Shown: positions 21,976 through 29,664, counted from the first letter of the stretch. The stretch: DNA of 64,000 nucleotides from AC-32 sp963728765 (GCA_963728765.1 CAVSKX010000003.1:1-64000), one strand, 5' to 3'. A program made the numbers and translations. The notes: generated from the sequence alone by a model not told the origin.

Positions 21976-23031
21976 CTAGGTCGGCGACTCGCTCGTCACG
22001 GGCTGCCGGGCGCGAAGCCGGCGGCGCGGCGCGCGCAGGCCGGCGCTCGAGCCCCCTTTCCCGTACAGGTGGATGCGCGGGTCGACGAGCGGGTAGAGGA
22101 GGTCCACGACCAGGTTCGCGATCACGACCGCAAAGCAGACGACGAGCACGATCCCCACGATCACCGGGAGGTCGGGCCCAGCTCCGCCGAGTGAGGACAC
22201 GAGCAGCTGGCCCATGCCCGGTAGATCGAAGACGGTCTCGATGAAGAGGGTGCCGCCGAACGCGATCCCGACGTCCATTCCGATCATCGTGATCACGGGC
22301 AGCATGGCGTTGCGCAGGACATGCTTGCGGATGACGCGAGCCCTGCCCGCCCCCTTCGCGCTAGCCGTGCGAACGTAGTCCTCGTTCAACACCTCGAGTA
22401 CGCTCGCGCGGATCATTCGCGCGTACAGCGCTGCGAACAGGAAGGCGAATGTCAGCCAGGGCAGGATCATGTGGTAGGCCCAGTAGCGCGGCCCGCCGCA
22501 GAGATTCGTGCTCTCCGGGTTGTAACGGAGGTCGCAGTACCCGGCCACCGGGAGCCAGCGGAGCTTGACGCCGAAGAACCATGAGGACATGAGCCCGAGC
22601 CAGACCGGGTGCGCGCAGAGGCCGAGGAGAACGAACAGCATCAGGCCCCTGTCGACCAGCGATCGCGGTCGCAGCGCCCCCAGCAGCCCGATCGGGAAGG
22701 CCATCACCAGCCAGAACACCAGCCCGCCCAGCACGAGCGAGGCCGTGACGGGGAGCGTGTCGCGGATGACCGTGGTGACCGGCTTTTCCGTGTGCATCGA
22801 CTGGCCGAGATCGCCGTGCAGCACGACGCGCTCGACGAAGTGGACGTACCCCAGCACGAACGAGCCCTGCGCGTGGTACTGCGTCTGCAGGTCCGGCACG
22901 AACCCTGACTGGCCCTGCTGGAGTGGCCGGTGGTCCTTCGGCAGAACGAAGAACATCACGTACGTGATCAGGGTGAGGACGAACGCGAGCAGCACCCCTC
23001 CCACCAGCCGCCTCGCCACGAATCCGAGCAT
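21976..23031 (-). CDS. ABC transporter permease, DppB/OppB type (orphan)
   Basis: A 351-residue inner-membrane permease of the dipeptide/oligopeptide (DppB/OppB/NikB) family. It has the typical N-terminus (MLGFVARRLVGGVLLAFVLTLITYVMFFVLP), about six membrane helices, an LGQSMHTEKPV periplasmic motif near residue 75, and the cytoplasmic EAA-like loop NEDYVRTASAKGAGRARVIRKH near 240 that contacts the ATPase. The C-terminus ends in a basic tail after DPRIHLYG. Length is slightly above typical, through this tail and a loop containing Cys residues near 190-205. No partner permease, binding protein or ATPase gene is found nearby. Confidence 0.88.
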   Translation of the reverse strand: MLGFVARRLVGGVLLAFVLTLITYVMFFVLPKDHRPLQQGQSGFVPDLQTQYHAQGSFVLGYVHFVERVVLHGDLGQSMHTEKPVTTVIRDTLPVTASLVLGGLVFWLVMAFPIGLLGALRPRSLVDRGLMLFVLLGLCAHPVWLGLMSSWFFGVKLRWLPVAGYCDLRYNPESTNLCGGPRYWAYHMILPWLTFAFLFAALYARMIRASVLEVLNEDYVRTASAKGAGRARVIRKHVLRNAMLPVITMIGMDVGIAFGGTLFIETVFDLPGMGQLLVSSLGGAGPDLPVIVGIVLVVCFAVVIANLVVDLLYPLVDPRIHLYGKGGSSAGLRAPRRRLRARQPVTSESPT

Positions 23032-23217
23032 CAGACGCTAAGCCTCGTCTCCCCAGGTCAGCCCAAGGTTCGCCGCCGAGATTGTGTCATCCGTGAGCCC
23101 GCCGCGCTCACGCGCCAGGAGCGCTCGGGCCAGTAGGAAAACGCTTCGAAAGGTCAGTCCTCATCGGCTGCAAGCGGCAAGGCTTCGACTTTTCCTGAGT
23201 CAGTCAGCTCTGGCGGG

Positions 23218-23478
23218 CTACTTCTTGCGCGGCTGCCTGCGCTTCCGTACGAGCTTGGCTTGAGTCTTTACATCGACTCTGTATGCGCTCAGCTCTCTGA
23301 GGACCTTCTCTTCATCGGCTTCACCATCGCGGATCAGTTGGACAAGGCTCTTCGGCGCATCTACTTCCGCGACGTATTGCCCTGGCTCCGTCACGATCGC
23401 TACTGGAGGCCCGTTCGCCGGCCCGAGGATGAAGCTGACGAGCTGACCGTCGCTTTCGTAGGTGACAAATGCCTTCAT
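23218..23478 (-). CDS. Small hypothetical protein (86 aa), lower-GC islet
   Basis: An 86-residue protein starting at ATG 23476-23478, with an excellent AGGAGGT ribosome-binding site 6-7 nt upstream, which decides against the longer frame to 23574. The N-terminal half looks beta-rich (MKAFVTYESDGQLVSFILG, PPVAIVTEPGQYVAEVD), followed by an amphipathic helix and a highly basic tail (KLVRKRRQPRKK). I recognise no family. It follows the 102-residue gene by 16 nt, so the two form a small operon. Base composition is less GC-rich than the chromosome around it, consistent with horizontal acquisition. Confidence 0.65.
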   Translation of the reverse strand: MKAFVTYESDGQLVSFILGPANGPPVAIVTEPGQYVAEVDAPKSLVQLIRDGEADEEKVLRELSAYRVDVKTQAKLVRKRRQPRKK

Positions 23479-23494
23479 CAGAAACCTCCTGAAC

Positions 23495-23803
23495 TCACGG
23501 CGCGATGAGACCCATGAACAGGGTCCATAAAACGATTGGATCGGGACCGACGTTCTTGACATCGACAAGAACAACGTGATGAGGCGGGAAAGGCCCTGTA
23601 TCGGGGAAAGGCCTCGTTTCAGTGCGAACCCTCACGACCTCGATCGACCGAGTCGCAGTCGATAGGTCAAAGGGCCAGGCCGTAAAGCTGACTGACTTCC
23701 CAATAAAGCCATTCCACGGCCCAATTCGGATGCCGCGGACGTCACCTGGTTGCCAGACGGGGTTCGACCCGAAGTCGAACCTAAAGAACGAGACCGTTGC
23801 CAT
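23495..23803 (-). CDS. Small beta-rich hypothetical protein (102 aa), lower-GC islet
   Basis: A 102-residue protein starting at ATG 23801-23803, with an AAGGAG ribosome-binding site upstream. It is rich in beta-prone and aromatic residues (SFFRFDFGSNPVWQPGDV, GIRIGPWNGFIGKSVSFTAWPF, HHVVLVDVKNVGPDPIVLW), suggesting a compact beta-sandwich. It has no signal peptide or membrane helix. The function is unknown to me. It is the first gene of a two-gene unit with the 86-residue protein; the codon usage is less GC-biased than that of the flanking genes. Confidence 0.62.
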   Translation of the reverse strand: MATVSFFRFDFGSNPVWQPGDVRGIRIGPWNGFIGKSVSFTAWPFDLSTATRSIEVVRVRTETRPFPDTGPFPPHHVVLVDVKNVGPDPIVLWTLFMGLIAP

Positions 23804-24271
23804 CGCGCTACTCCTTTACCGAGGTATCCCGGTTGCCTGACGGGGGGCCCGGCGCGGAAGGCGGGAACTCCAAAGTCTCGGCGGCTTCCGCCTGGGCTCC
23901 GGCGCTGAGGCGATTGTGTCACCTGACTCGGGCAGGTCAAGGACTGCGGCTCGCGCACGGCGCCTACGTGAGTGAAGGGCCGAGGCGAGGGTCACTCGAC
24001 TCCCGCACGGTGGCACCCGCACACACGGCAGCCCGGCCCCCTGAACCTACGAAACGTCACCCCGCGTCGGTAGAGGCTGTTTCGGCCAGTCCCGAATCGG
24101 AACCGACACGAACCGTAAAGGCGAGCCGGGCGACCGCCCCGCCTTGCCTGGGCGATACGCGGGCCAGTTCCCGGGCGGTGCTCCAGCCGCCCGGCATCCC
24201 TCGGTTCTCCCTTGCGTACGTCTCTTGGGCCGCGCCTGGTTTTCGGAATCCGGCTGGCCCTCACCACGAAG
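23804..24271. other. 468-bp stretch without a credible gene
   Basis: The open frames here (plus-strand 23797-24321, minus-strand 23992-24282) have compositions typical of random GC-rich frames and no recognisable domain. On the minus strand, upstream of the small beta-rich gene, three short hairpins can be drawn: ACCTG/CAGGT, CGCCT/AGGCG and GGCGG-AAG-CCGCC. They could be a structured leader, but I cannot assign it to a known riboswitch class. Confidence 0.5.
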
Positions 24272-24305
24272 GAGCGGCCCAACCGCTTAGTCGGTCAGGC
24301 CGCTC
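24272..24305 (-). terminator. Branched hairpin after prs
   Basis: GAGCGGCC and GGCCGCTC (24272-24279 and 24298-24305) pair. Inside them ACCG and CGGT form a second short stem. It lies 3 nt downstream of the prs stop on the minus strand and is a good candidate terminator for the glmU-prs transcript. Confidence 0.55.
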
Positions 24306-24308
24306 AGA

Positions 24309-25364
24309 TCAGAAGAGCTGATTCTCGCCGCCGAAGATGGCGGAGACGGAATCGTCCTCGAACACGTTCATGATCGTTTCCGCGAGGAGCGGGGCGACGG
24401 TGAGGACGGTCATGTTCGCCGGCTTCTTGATCGGGTCGATCGGGACGGTGTCCGTGACGACGATGCCGGCGACGTCGGCCTGCCCGAGCCGCTCGAGGCC
24501 GTCGTCGCTCAGCAGCGCGTGCGTGACCGAGAGCCAGACCTCCGACGCCCCGTGCTCCTTCAGCGCCTGCGCGCCCTGGATCAACGTGCCGCCGGTGGTG
24601 GTGACGTCGTCGCCGACGATGCAGACCTTGCCCTTCACGCGACCGGTCACCTCCGTCATCTCGACCTGGTCGTGGGCCGGGCGCGTCTTGTGCATGACGG
24701 CGAAGCTCGCCTCGAGCATCTCCGCGAAACGGACGGCGACCTTGGCCCGGCCGGCGTCGGGCGCGACCGACACGACACCCTCGCCGTGGAGGCCGAGGTC
24801 GCGGAAATGGCGCGCGAACAGCTGCTGCGCGGTCATGTGGTCGACGGGGATCGTGAAGAAGCCCTGAATCTGACCCGCATGCAGGTCCATCGTCAGCACG
24901 CGGTCGACGCCCGCGAGCTGGAGCATGTCGGCGACGAGACGCGCCGAGATCGGCTCGCGCGGCTTCGCCTTGCGGTCCTGGCGCGAGTACGGGAACCACG
25001 GGATCACCGCGGTGATCCGCTTCGCGGACGCGAGCTTCGCGGCCTGGATCATGAACGCCAGCTCCATCACGTTCCGGTCGACCGGCTCGCATCCGGTCTG
25101 GACCAGGAACACGTCAGCGCCGCGGATCGACTCCAGGTAGCGGCAGTAGGTCTCGCCGTTGGCGAACTGCTCGAGCTGGATTTCACCCAGCTCCACCCCG
25201 AGCTGTCGCGCGATCGCCTCGGCTAGGTCGTTGTGCGACCGGCCGGAGAAGACCATCAGGCGCTTCAGGGGGCCGCGCTCGATCCAGTGGCCCATCGCCG
25301 GTGAGACGCCGACAGCAGGGGTCTCGGCCGACTCGAGGCCAGGAATCGCCACGGTCTCAGTCAT
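24309..25364 (-). CDS. prs: Ribose-phosphate pyrophosphokinase
   Basis: PRPP synthetase, 351 residues, converting ribose 5-phosphate and ATP to PRPP for nucleotide, His and Trp synthesis. Motifs are LMVFSGRSHNDLAEAIA near residue 35, FANGETYCRYLESIRGADVF, ITAVIPWFPYSRQDRKAKPREPI (ATP-binding flexible loop), VLTMDLHAGQIQGFF, and the PRPP-binding signature VCIVGDDVTTTGGTL. The protein is about 25 residues longer at its N-terminus than typical Prs; an internal ATG giving MGHWIERG would be closer to family length. Its ORF overlaps the end of glmU by 8 bp, so the two are translationally coupled, as in other actinobacteria. Confidence 0.96.
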   Translation of the reverse strand: MTETVAIPGLESAETPAVGVSPAMGHWIERGPLKRLMVFSGRSHNDLAEAIARQLGVELGEIQLEQFANGETYCRYLESIRGADVFLVQTGCEPVDRNVMELAFMIQAAKLASAKRITAVIPWFPYSRQDRKAKPREPISARLVADMLQLAGVDRVLTMDLHAGQIQGFFTIPVDHMTAQQLFARHFRDLGLHGEGVVSVAPDAGRAKVAVRFAEMLEASFAVMHKTRPAHDQVEMTEVTGRVKGKVCIVGDDVTTTGGTLIQGAQALKEHGASEVWLSVTHALLSDDGLERLGQADVAGIVVTDTVPIDPIKKPANMTVLTVAPLLAETIMNVFEDDSVSAIFGGENQLF

Positions 25365-26694
25365 CGGCTGCTCCCTTCCGCTGCTCGTCGACGTAGCCCT
25401 CCTTCGTCACCTGACGCGCACGCGCGACGGCCAACGAGCCGGGCGGGACATCCTTGCTGATGACCGATCCGGCCCCGATCCAGGCATCGTCACCGATCTC
25501 CACGGGCGCAACGAAGGCATTGTGGACGCCGGTCCTGACGTTGCGCCCGATCGTCGTCCGCGCCTTGGGCCGTCCGGGCTGATGCGGAAAGTTGGCCGTG
25601 ATGTTGCCCGCGCCGATGTTGGTCCCTTCTCCGATGTCTGCGTCGCCGATGTACGACTGGTGTGAGGCCTTCACGCCGGCGCCGAGGCGCGAGTTCTTGA
25701 CCTCGACGAACGCGCCCGCTTTGGCTCCGCTCTCGAGGATCGTTCCAGGGCGAAGGTAACAGAAGGGGCCGACCATCGCACCAGGGCCGATCGCCGAGTC
25801 GACTACGACGACATGCGGCCCGACCTCGGCACCAGTGGCGACCGTTGTGGGGCCGCGCAGGACGGTGAAGGGATGGACCGTGGAATCAGGCTCCAGCTCG
25901 ACGCTGGGGTCGATCCACGTCGAGGCCGGGTCGACGATCGTGACTCCGGCGAGCATGTGCTCGTGGTTGATCCGGTCGCGCAGCACCGCGGCCGCGGCCG
26001 CCAGCTCGGCGCGGGTGTTCACTCCCTCGCACTCGGTCGGATCCTCGGCCTTGTGGACGGCCACGCGCTCGCCGGCCGCCACCAGGTCGCGGACGGTGTC
26101 GGTCAGGTAGAGCTCGCCCTGCGCGTTGTCCGGCTGCAAGCGCTCGAGGGCCGGCCACAGCTTCTGCGCGTCGAAGACGTAGATCGACGAGTTCACCTCG
26201 CGGATCGCGAGCTCAGGCTCGCTCGCGTCGCGAGCCTCGACTATCGCCTCCAGGGTCCCGTCGGCGCCGCGGACGATGCGCCCGTAGGCGCCCGGCTCCT
26301 CCGGCTCGAAGGACAGCGTCGTCGCCGCCGCGCCCGCGTCGCGGTGGGTCTGAACCAGGCGGCCGAGCAGGTCGGAAGTGATCGTGGCGGCATCGCCCGT
26401 AACCACGAGCACGTCGCCGTCGAAACCTTCGAGGCTGCCGCGCGCCGCGGCTGCGGCGTCGCCGGTTCCGCGGGGCTCCTCCTGGACCGCGACCTCGACG
26501 CCCTCGAACGCGTTGCTCGCGTCGGGGGAGGCGACGACGACGAGCGGCTCCGGCCCGAGCTCGCGCACGCCTTCGATCACCCAGTCCGCGAGACGCCGAC
26601 CGAGGAGCGGGTGCAGGTGCTTGGGAGTAGCGGAGTGCATGCGCGTTCCCAACCCTGCAGCGAGCACCACGGCTGCGAGTCGGCTCTCGGTCAC
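25357..26694 (-). CDS. glmU: Bifunctional UDP-N-acetylglucosamine pyrophosphorylase / glucosamine-1-phosphate N-acetyltransferase
   Basis: A 445-residue GlmU, making UDP-GlcNAc for peptidoglycan. The N-terminal uridyltransferase has VVLAAGLGTRMHS at residues 9-21, EEPRGTGDAAAAARG and VVTGDAATI. The C-terminal left-handed beta-helix acetyltransferase has ESGAKAGAFVEVKNSRLGAGVKASHQSYIGDADIG and ITANFPHQ. The start is GTG at 26692-26694 and no other start preserves the nucleotide-binding strand. The encoded CCA end of tRNA-Gln lies only 8 nt upstream, and no Shine-Dalgarno fits between. If the tRNA is processed from the same transcript, the glmU mRNA would be almost leaderless. Confidence 0.96.
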   Translation of the reverse strand: MTESRLAAVVLAAGLGTRMHSATPKHLHPLLGRRLADWVIEGVRELGPEPLVVVASPDASNAFEGVEVAVQEEPRGTGDAAAAARGSLEGFDGDVLVVTGDAATITSDLLGRLVQTHRDAGAAATTLSFEPEEPGAYGRIVRGADGTLEAIVEARDASEPELAIREVNSSIYVFDAQKLWPALERLQPDNAQGELYLTDTVRDLVAAGERVAVHKAEDPTECEGVNTRAELAAAAAVLRDRINHEHMLAGVTIVDPASTWIDPSVELEPDSTVHPFTVLRGPTTVATGAEVGPHVVVVDSAIGPGAMVGPFCYLRPGTILESGAKAGAFVEVKNSRLGAGVKASHQSYIGDADIGEGTNIGAGNITANFPHQPGRPKARTTIGRNVRTGVHNAFVAPVEIGDDAWIGAGSVISKDVPPGSLAVARARQVTKEGYVDEQRKGAADD

Positions 26695-26702
26695 GGCAAG
26701 GA

Positions 26703-26776
26703 TGGCTGGGGCGCCAGGATTCGAACCTGGGATCGCGGGACCAAAACCCGCTGCCTTACCACTTGGCTACGCCCCA
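26703..26776 (-). tRNA. tRNA-Gln (anticodon TTG), CCA encoded
   Basis: The minus strand folds into a full cloverleaf. The 7-bp acceptor pairs TGGGGCG (5' end at 26776) with CGCCCCA. The D-arm is GCC-AAGTGGTAA-GGC. The anticodon stem is GCGGG/CCCGC with loop TTTTGGT, so the anticodon is TTG. The T-arm is CCAGG-TTCGAAT-CCTGG. The discriminator is G, followed by an encoded CCA at 26703-26705. The gene sits between a small membrane-protein gene and glmU, all on one strand, and is probably part of their transcript or has a promoter in the 164-bp gap upstream. Confidence 0.96.
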
Positions 26777-26812
26777 CCGGAACGCGTGGTTGCGGAACAT
26801 TGTGCGTAAGAC

Positions 26813-26871
26813 GGCCGAACGGGCGAAGCCCGCACGGCCCCTAGAACGGCGTCGCAAGCGACGCCTCGGCA
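26813..26871 (-). repeat. Two-hairpin element, copy B (upstream of tRNA-Gln)
   Basis: Read on the minus strand, TGCCGA leads into hairpin I (GGCGTCGC-TT-GCGACGCC, 26865-26848). After 8 nt comes hairpin II (GGCCG, TG, CGGGC, TTC, GCCCG, TT, CGGCC; 26839-26813). The outer stem GGCCG/CGGCC replaces the GGACG/CGTCC of copies C and D, a compensatory change. It ends 36 nt upstream of the tRNA 5' end. A separate hairpin, CCGGCTC-GAT-GAGCCGG, follows the stop of the upstream gene and could be its terminator. Confidence 0.7.
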
Positions 26872-26940
26872 CTTGGCTAGGCCTCATCAGTACGGAACAT
26901 CTTGTAGCTGTGCATAGCCGGCTCATCGAGCCGGGAGAGC

Positions 26941-27318
26941 TTAGCCCCGTTCGTGAAAGAGGAACACCAGCGCAATCACCGCGAAGATCGCGGCCAGCAC
27001 GAGCGGGAGCCAGCTCAGCAGGACGCCGAGGATCACCACGACGACCGCGAGGGCCTGCGAGGCCCCGGCGATCCACGCGATCTGGTAGGCCGTGTCGGAC
27101 TTGGCGTTGCGGCCCCAGAGCGCGTAGATCGCGAGCACCGGGATCGCGATCGCGATCACCGTCCACTTCGTAAAGCTCGGTGAGACCGCCACGATGATTC
27201 CCTCGATGACGGCGATCCACAGCGTGATCCGGACCCGGCGTGCTTTCAGCCAGCGTCCCCACTTCGTCGAGCCGTGCTCGACGGTGGTGCCACGCTCCAA
27301 TGACTCGTTCGTGCCCAT
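26941..27318 (-). CDS. Small multi-pass membrane protein
   Basis: A 125-residue membrane protein starting at ATG 27316-27318. A hydrophilic N-terminus (MGTNESLERGTTVEHGST) is followed by about four hydrophobic helices: ITLWIAVIEGIIVAVS, WTVIAIAIPVLAIYALW, AGASQALAVVVVILGVLLSW and LVLAAIFAVIALVFLF. It ends with HERG. The function is unknown. It follows ispE by 5 nt on the same strand, so it belongs to the metG-tatD-ksgA-ispE transcript. A frame in another phase covering 26756-27370 is a shadow. Confidence 0.75.
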   Translation of the reverse strand: MGTNESLERGTTVEHGSTKWGRWLKARRVRITLWIAVIEGIIVAVSPSFTKWTVIAIAIPVLAIYALWGRNAKSDTAYQIAWIAGASQALAVVVVILGVLLSWLPLVLAAIFAVIALVFLFHERG

Positions 27319-27323
27319 CGTGC

Positions 27324-28142
27324 TCAACCGTACCAAGTGGGAACCGTGACCCACGTGCGGCCGAGGCCACGCAACTCGCGCTCTGCGGCGACCGCAGGCT
27401 CGCGGTGCAGGAAGAGGCCGTAGACGGTCGGTCCCGCGCCGCTCACGTCCGCGCGTAAGGCGCCTAGGGCGCGCATCGTCTCGGCGTGCGACGAGGACGC
27501 GAGGTCGTTCGGCGGGAGGCCCGCGAGGTCGAGCGGCCGGTGGATTTCACCGAGGGCGCGCTCGAGCTGCGCGAGCCGCTCGTCGAAGCCGTCGGCGCCG
27601 CCACGACGGTCGAAGGCGCCGTAGACCTCGGCGGTCGAGAACTTGCGCGTGTCATGCGGAAGGAGGAGCACGACCCAGTAGTCCTGCGGCAGGTCGAGCG
27701 GTGCGAGGTGTGTACCGGTACCGGTTCCGAGCTGCGGCCCGCTCGCCAGGAAGAACGGAACGTCGGCGCCGAGCTCCGCGGCGAGCTCGTGCAGAAGCTC
27801 GGCGGGGAGCGGCTCCGGGAGGGTGGCGTTGGCGAGACGCAGCGCGGTCGCGGCGTCCGAGCTGCCGCCGCCGAGCCCCGCGGCGACGGGGATGTTCTTC
27901 CAGATCCGGGCCTCCCAGCACGGTTCGGCGCGAACGGCCTCCGCGAGGCGCTCGAGAGCTTCGCGCACGATCGTGTCCTCCGGGAAGCCCTCGATGCGCA
28001 GCACGTCTGCGGGCTCGACGCGGACCCGGTCGGCGAGATCGATTCGCTGTAGAACCGTCGCGACCTCGTGGCGGCCGTCGTCCCGCTCCGGCCCGACGAC
28101 GAGCGCGAGGTTCAGCTTGGCGGTGGCGGGCGCGCGGTTCAC
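27324..28142 (-). CDS. ispE: 4-diphosphocytidyl-2-C-methyl-D-erythritol kinase
   Basis: A 272-residue GHMP kinase of the MEP isoprenoid pathway that phosphorylates the 2-hydroxyl of CDP-ME. Signatures are APATAKLNLAL at the N-terminus (catalytic Lys), the ATP loop PVAAGLGGGSSDAA near residue 90, ADVPFFLASG (catalytic Asp) and the C-terminal VSGAGPTVYGLF. The start is GTG at 28140-28142, overlapping the ksgA TGA (GTGA), which indicates translational coupling. The ksgA-ispE order is conserved in actinobacteria. Confidence 0.95.
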   Translation of the reverse strand: MNRAPATAKLNLALVVGPERDDGRHEVATVLQRIDLADRVRVEPADVLRIEGFPEDTIVREALERLAEAVRAEPCWEARIWKNIPVAAGLGGGSSDAATALRLANATLPEPLPAELLHELAAELGADVPFFLASGPQLGTGTGTHLAPLDLPQDYWVVLLLPHDTRKFSTAEVYGAFDRRGGADGFDERLAQLERALGEIHRPLDLAGLPPNDLASSSHAETMRALGALRADVSGAGPTVYGLFLHREPAVAAERELRGLGRTWVTVPTWYG

Positions 28143-28921
28143 GGCTCGAGCGCGCGCGTGAGCTCGACGAACTCCGTCGGCGCGAGCTCCTCGGCTCGGG
28201 TCGAGGCATCACGACCGATTGCCGTGAGCGCCTGAGCCGCGCGGTCGCGGTCGGCGACGCCGGCCAGTTCGAGCGAGTTCGCGAGCTGCTTGCGCCGGTG
28301 TGCGAACCCGGCGGTGACGACTCGTTTCACGCGCGCGAAGTCGTCGGGAAGCTCGTGGCGGCGAAATGCCACGAGCGCAGAGTCGACGTTGGGGCGCGGT
28401 TGGAAAACCGTGCGCGAGACCGGATGGAAACCGGCCCGCTCGGCCGCGAGCTGGACGAGAACCGACACCGCGCCGTACGCCTTCGTCGACGGCTGCGCGA
28501 AGAAGCGGTCGGCGACCTCGCGCTGCACCATCACCGTCCAGTGGCCGACGGCCGGGAGCCCGTCGAGGCTTTCGACGACCAGCGGGGTGGCGACGTTGTA
28601 CGGGAGGTTCGAGACGAGCTTCGTCGCCTGCGGGTCGAGACCGGCGAGGTCGAGCCGGAGCGCGTCACCGAAGTGGAGGGCGACGTTCGCACGCTCGCCG
28701 AGCGTCTCGCGGAGGCGTGGCTCGAGCGAGCGGTCGAGCTCGACCGCGTGCACCCGCGAGACGCGGTCTGCGAGGTACGTCGTCAGGACGCCGAGGCCAG
28801 GCCCGATCTCGAGCACGACGTCGGCCGGATCGAGCTCGGCGAGCCGGCCGATGACGCCGAGCAGGTTCTCGTCGACCAGGAAGTGCTGGCCGAGCTCCTT
28901 CTTCGCCGTGGGCCGGCTCAC
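28139..28921 (-). CDS. rsmA: 16S rRNA (adenine1518/1519-N6)-dimethyltransferase
   Basis: KsgA/RsmA, 260 residues, dimethylating two adenines in the 3' hairpin of 16S rRNA during 30S maturation. Motifs are KKELGQHFLVDENLL at the N-terminus, SAM motif VLEIGPGLGVLTTYLA, HAVELDRSLEP, and catalytic motif IV KLVSNLPYNVATPLV. The C-terminal domain has FAHRRKQLANSL. The start is GTG at 28919-28921, overlapping the tatD stop by 4 bp; the much longer open frame upstream is the out-of-phase shadow of tatD. Loss of this enzyme is known to give kasugamycin resistance. Confidence 0.95.
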   Translation of the reverse strand: MSRPTAKKELGQHFLVDENLLGVIGRLAELDPADVVLEIGPGLGVLTTYLADRVSRVHAVELDRSLEPRLRETLGERANVALHFGDALRLDLAGLDPQATKLVSNLPYNVATPLVVESLDGLPAVGHWTVMVQREVADRFFAQPSTKAYGAVSVLVQLAAERAGFHPVSRTVFQPRPNVDSALVAFRRHELPDDFARVKRVVTAGFAHRRKQLANSLELAGVADRDRAAQALTAIGRDASTRAEELAPTEFVELTRALEP

Positions 28922-29664
28922 GGGAGGCCGAAGGCGGCGGCCGCGTTCGCGTCGAGCTGCTTCCCGAGTTCGTCTTCGGGCTCGTCGCGTGCCGCCGCCA
29001 GGGCGGCGACGGTGTGGACGACGTGCGCGGGCTCGTTGGGCCGCCCCCGGCGCGGCTGCGGCGACAGGTATGGGCTGTCCGTCTCGGTGAGCAGGCGCTC
29101 GCGCGGAACCGCGCGCGCGGCCTCGCGCAGCTCGTCCGCGTTGGGATAGGTGACGTTGCCGGCGAACGAGACGTAGTAGCCGCGCTCGAGCGCGACCGGC
29201 ACGAGCTCGGGCGCGGAGAAGCAGTGCAGGACCACGCGTCCCGAGAAGTCGGCGAGCGCAGCAGCCGTCTCGTCGGAGGCCTCGCGCGTGTGGATCACGA
29301 CGGTCTTGCCGAGCTCGCCCGCGAGCTCGAGCTGCCGCGCGAACAGTTCGAGCTGGCGGTCGCGCGGCGCGTAGTCGCGGTAGTGGTCGAGCCCGGTCTC
29401 CCCCACAGCGACCGCATTCGGGTCGGCAAGCAGCTCGCGCAGCTCGTCGACGGCGGCCGCGTCCGGGTCTCCGGCCTGGTGCGGGTGGATGCCGAGCGCG
29501 GCGAAGACGCCCTCGTGTCGCCGGGCGATGGCGAGCGTCTCGCGGCACGACTCGAGCCCTGTGCCCACGGACACGATCCGTTCGACCCCCGCCTCGCGAG
29601 CCCGCGCCACGAGATCGTCTGCCGGTTCCGCGCACGCGTCGAGGTGCGCGTGCGTGTCGATCAC
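28918..29664 (-). CDS. tatD: TatD family metal-dependent hydrolase
   Basis: A 248-residue TatD-type TIM-barrel hydrolase (DNase/metal-dependent phosphoesterase family). It begins MIDTHAHLDACAE, with the HxH metal site. It also has VSVGTGLESCRETL, FAALGIHPHQAGDP, VAVGETGLDHYRDYAPR, VVIHTREASDE and LLTETDSPYLSPQPRRGRPNEP (metal-binding Asp). The start is ATG at 29662-29664, overlapping the metG stop by 4 bp. It lies in the conserved metG-tatD-ksgA order; the resuscitation-factor gene that sits between tatD and ksgA in mycobacteria is absent here. Confidence 0.95.
   Translation of the reverse strand: MIDTHAHLDACAEPADDLVARAREAGVERIVSVGTGLESCRETLAIARRHEGVFAALGIHPHQAGDPDAAAVDELRELLADPNAVAVGETGLDHYRDYAPRDRQLELFARQLELAGELGKTVVIHTREASDETAAALADFSGRVVLHCFSAPELVPVALERGYYVSFAGNVTYPNADELREAARAVPRERLLTETDSPYLSPQPRRGRPNEPAHVVHTVAALAAARDEPEDELGKQLDANAAAAFGLP

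Noticed and set aside
23804..24000. Known riboswitch (c-di-AMP, c-di-GMP or cobalamin) upstream of the small-gene pair
   Set aside because: Short hairpins are present, but none of the conserved core sequences of these classes could be recognised.
23797..24321. 174-codon plus-strand frame in the 500-bp gap before prs
   Set aside because: It has Ser/Pro/Arg-rich random composition, no ribosome-binding site and no motif, and it ends inside prs.
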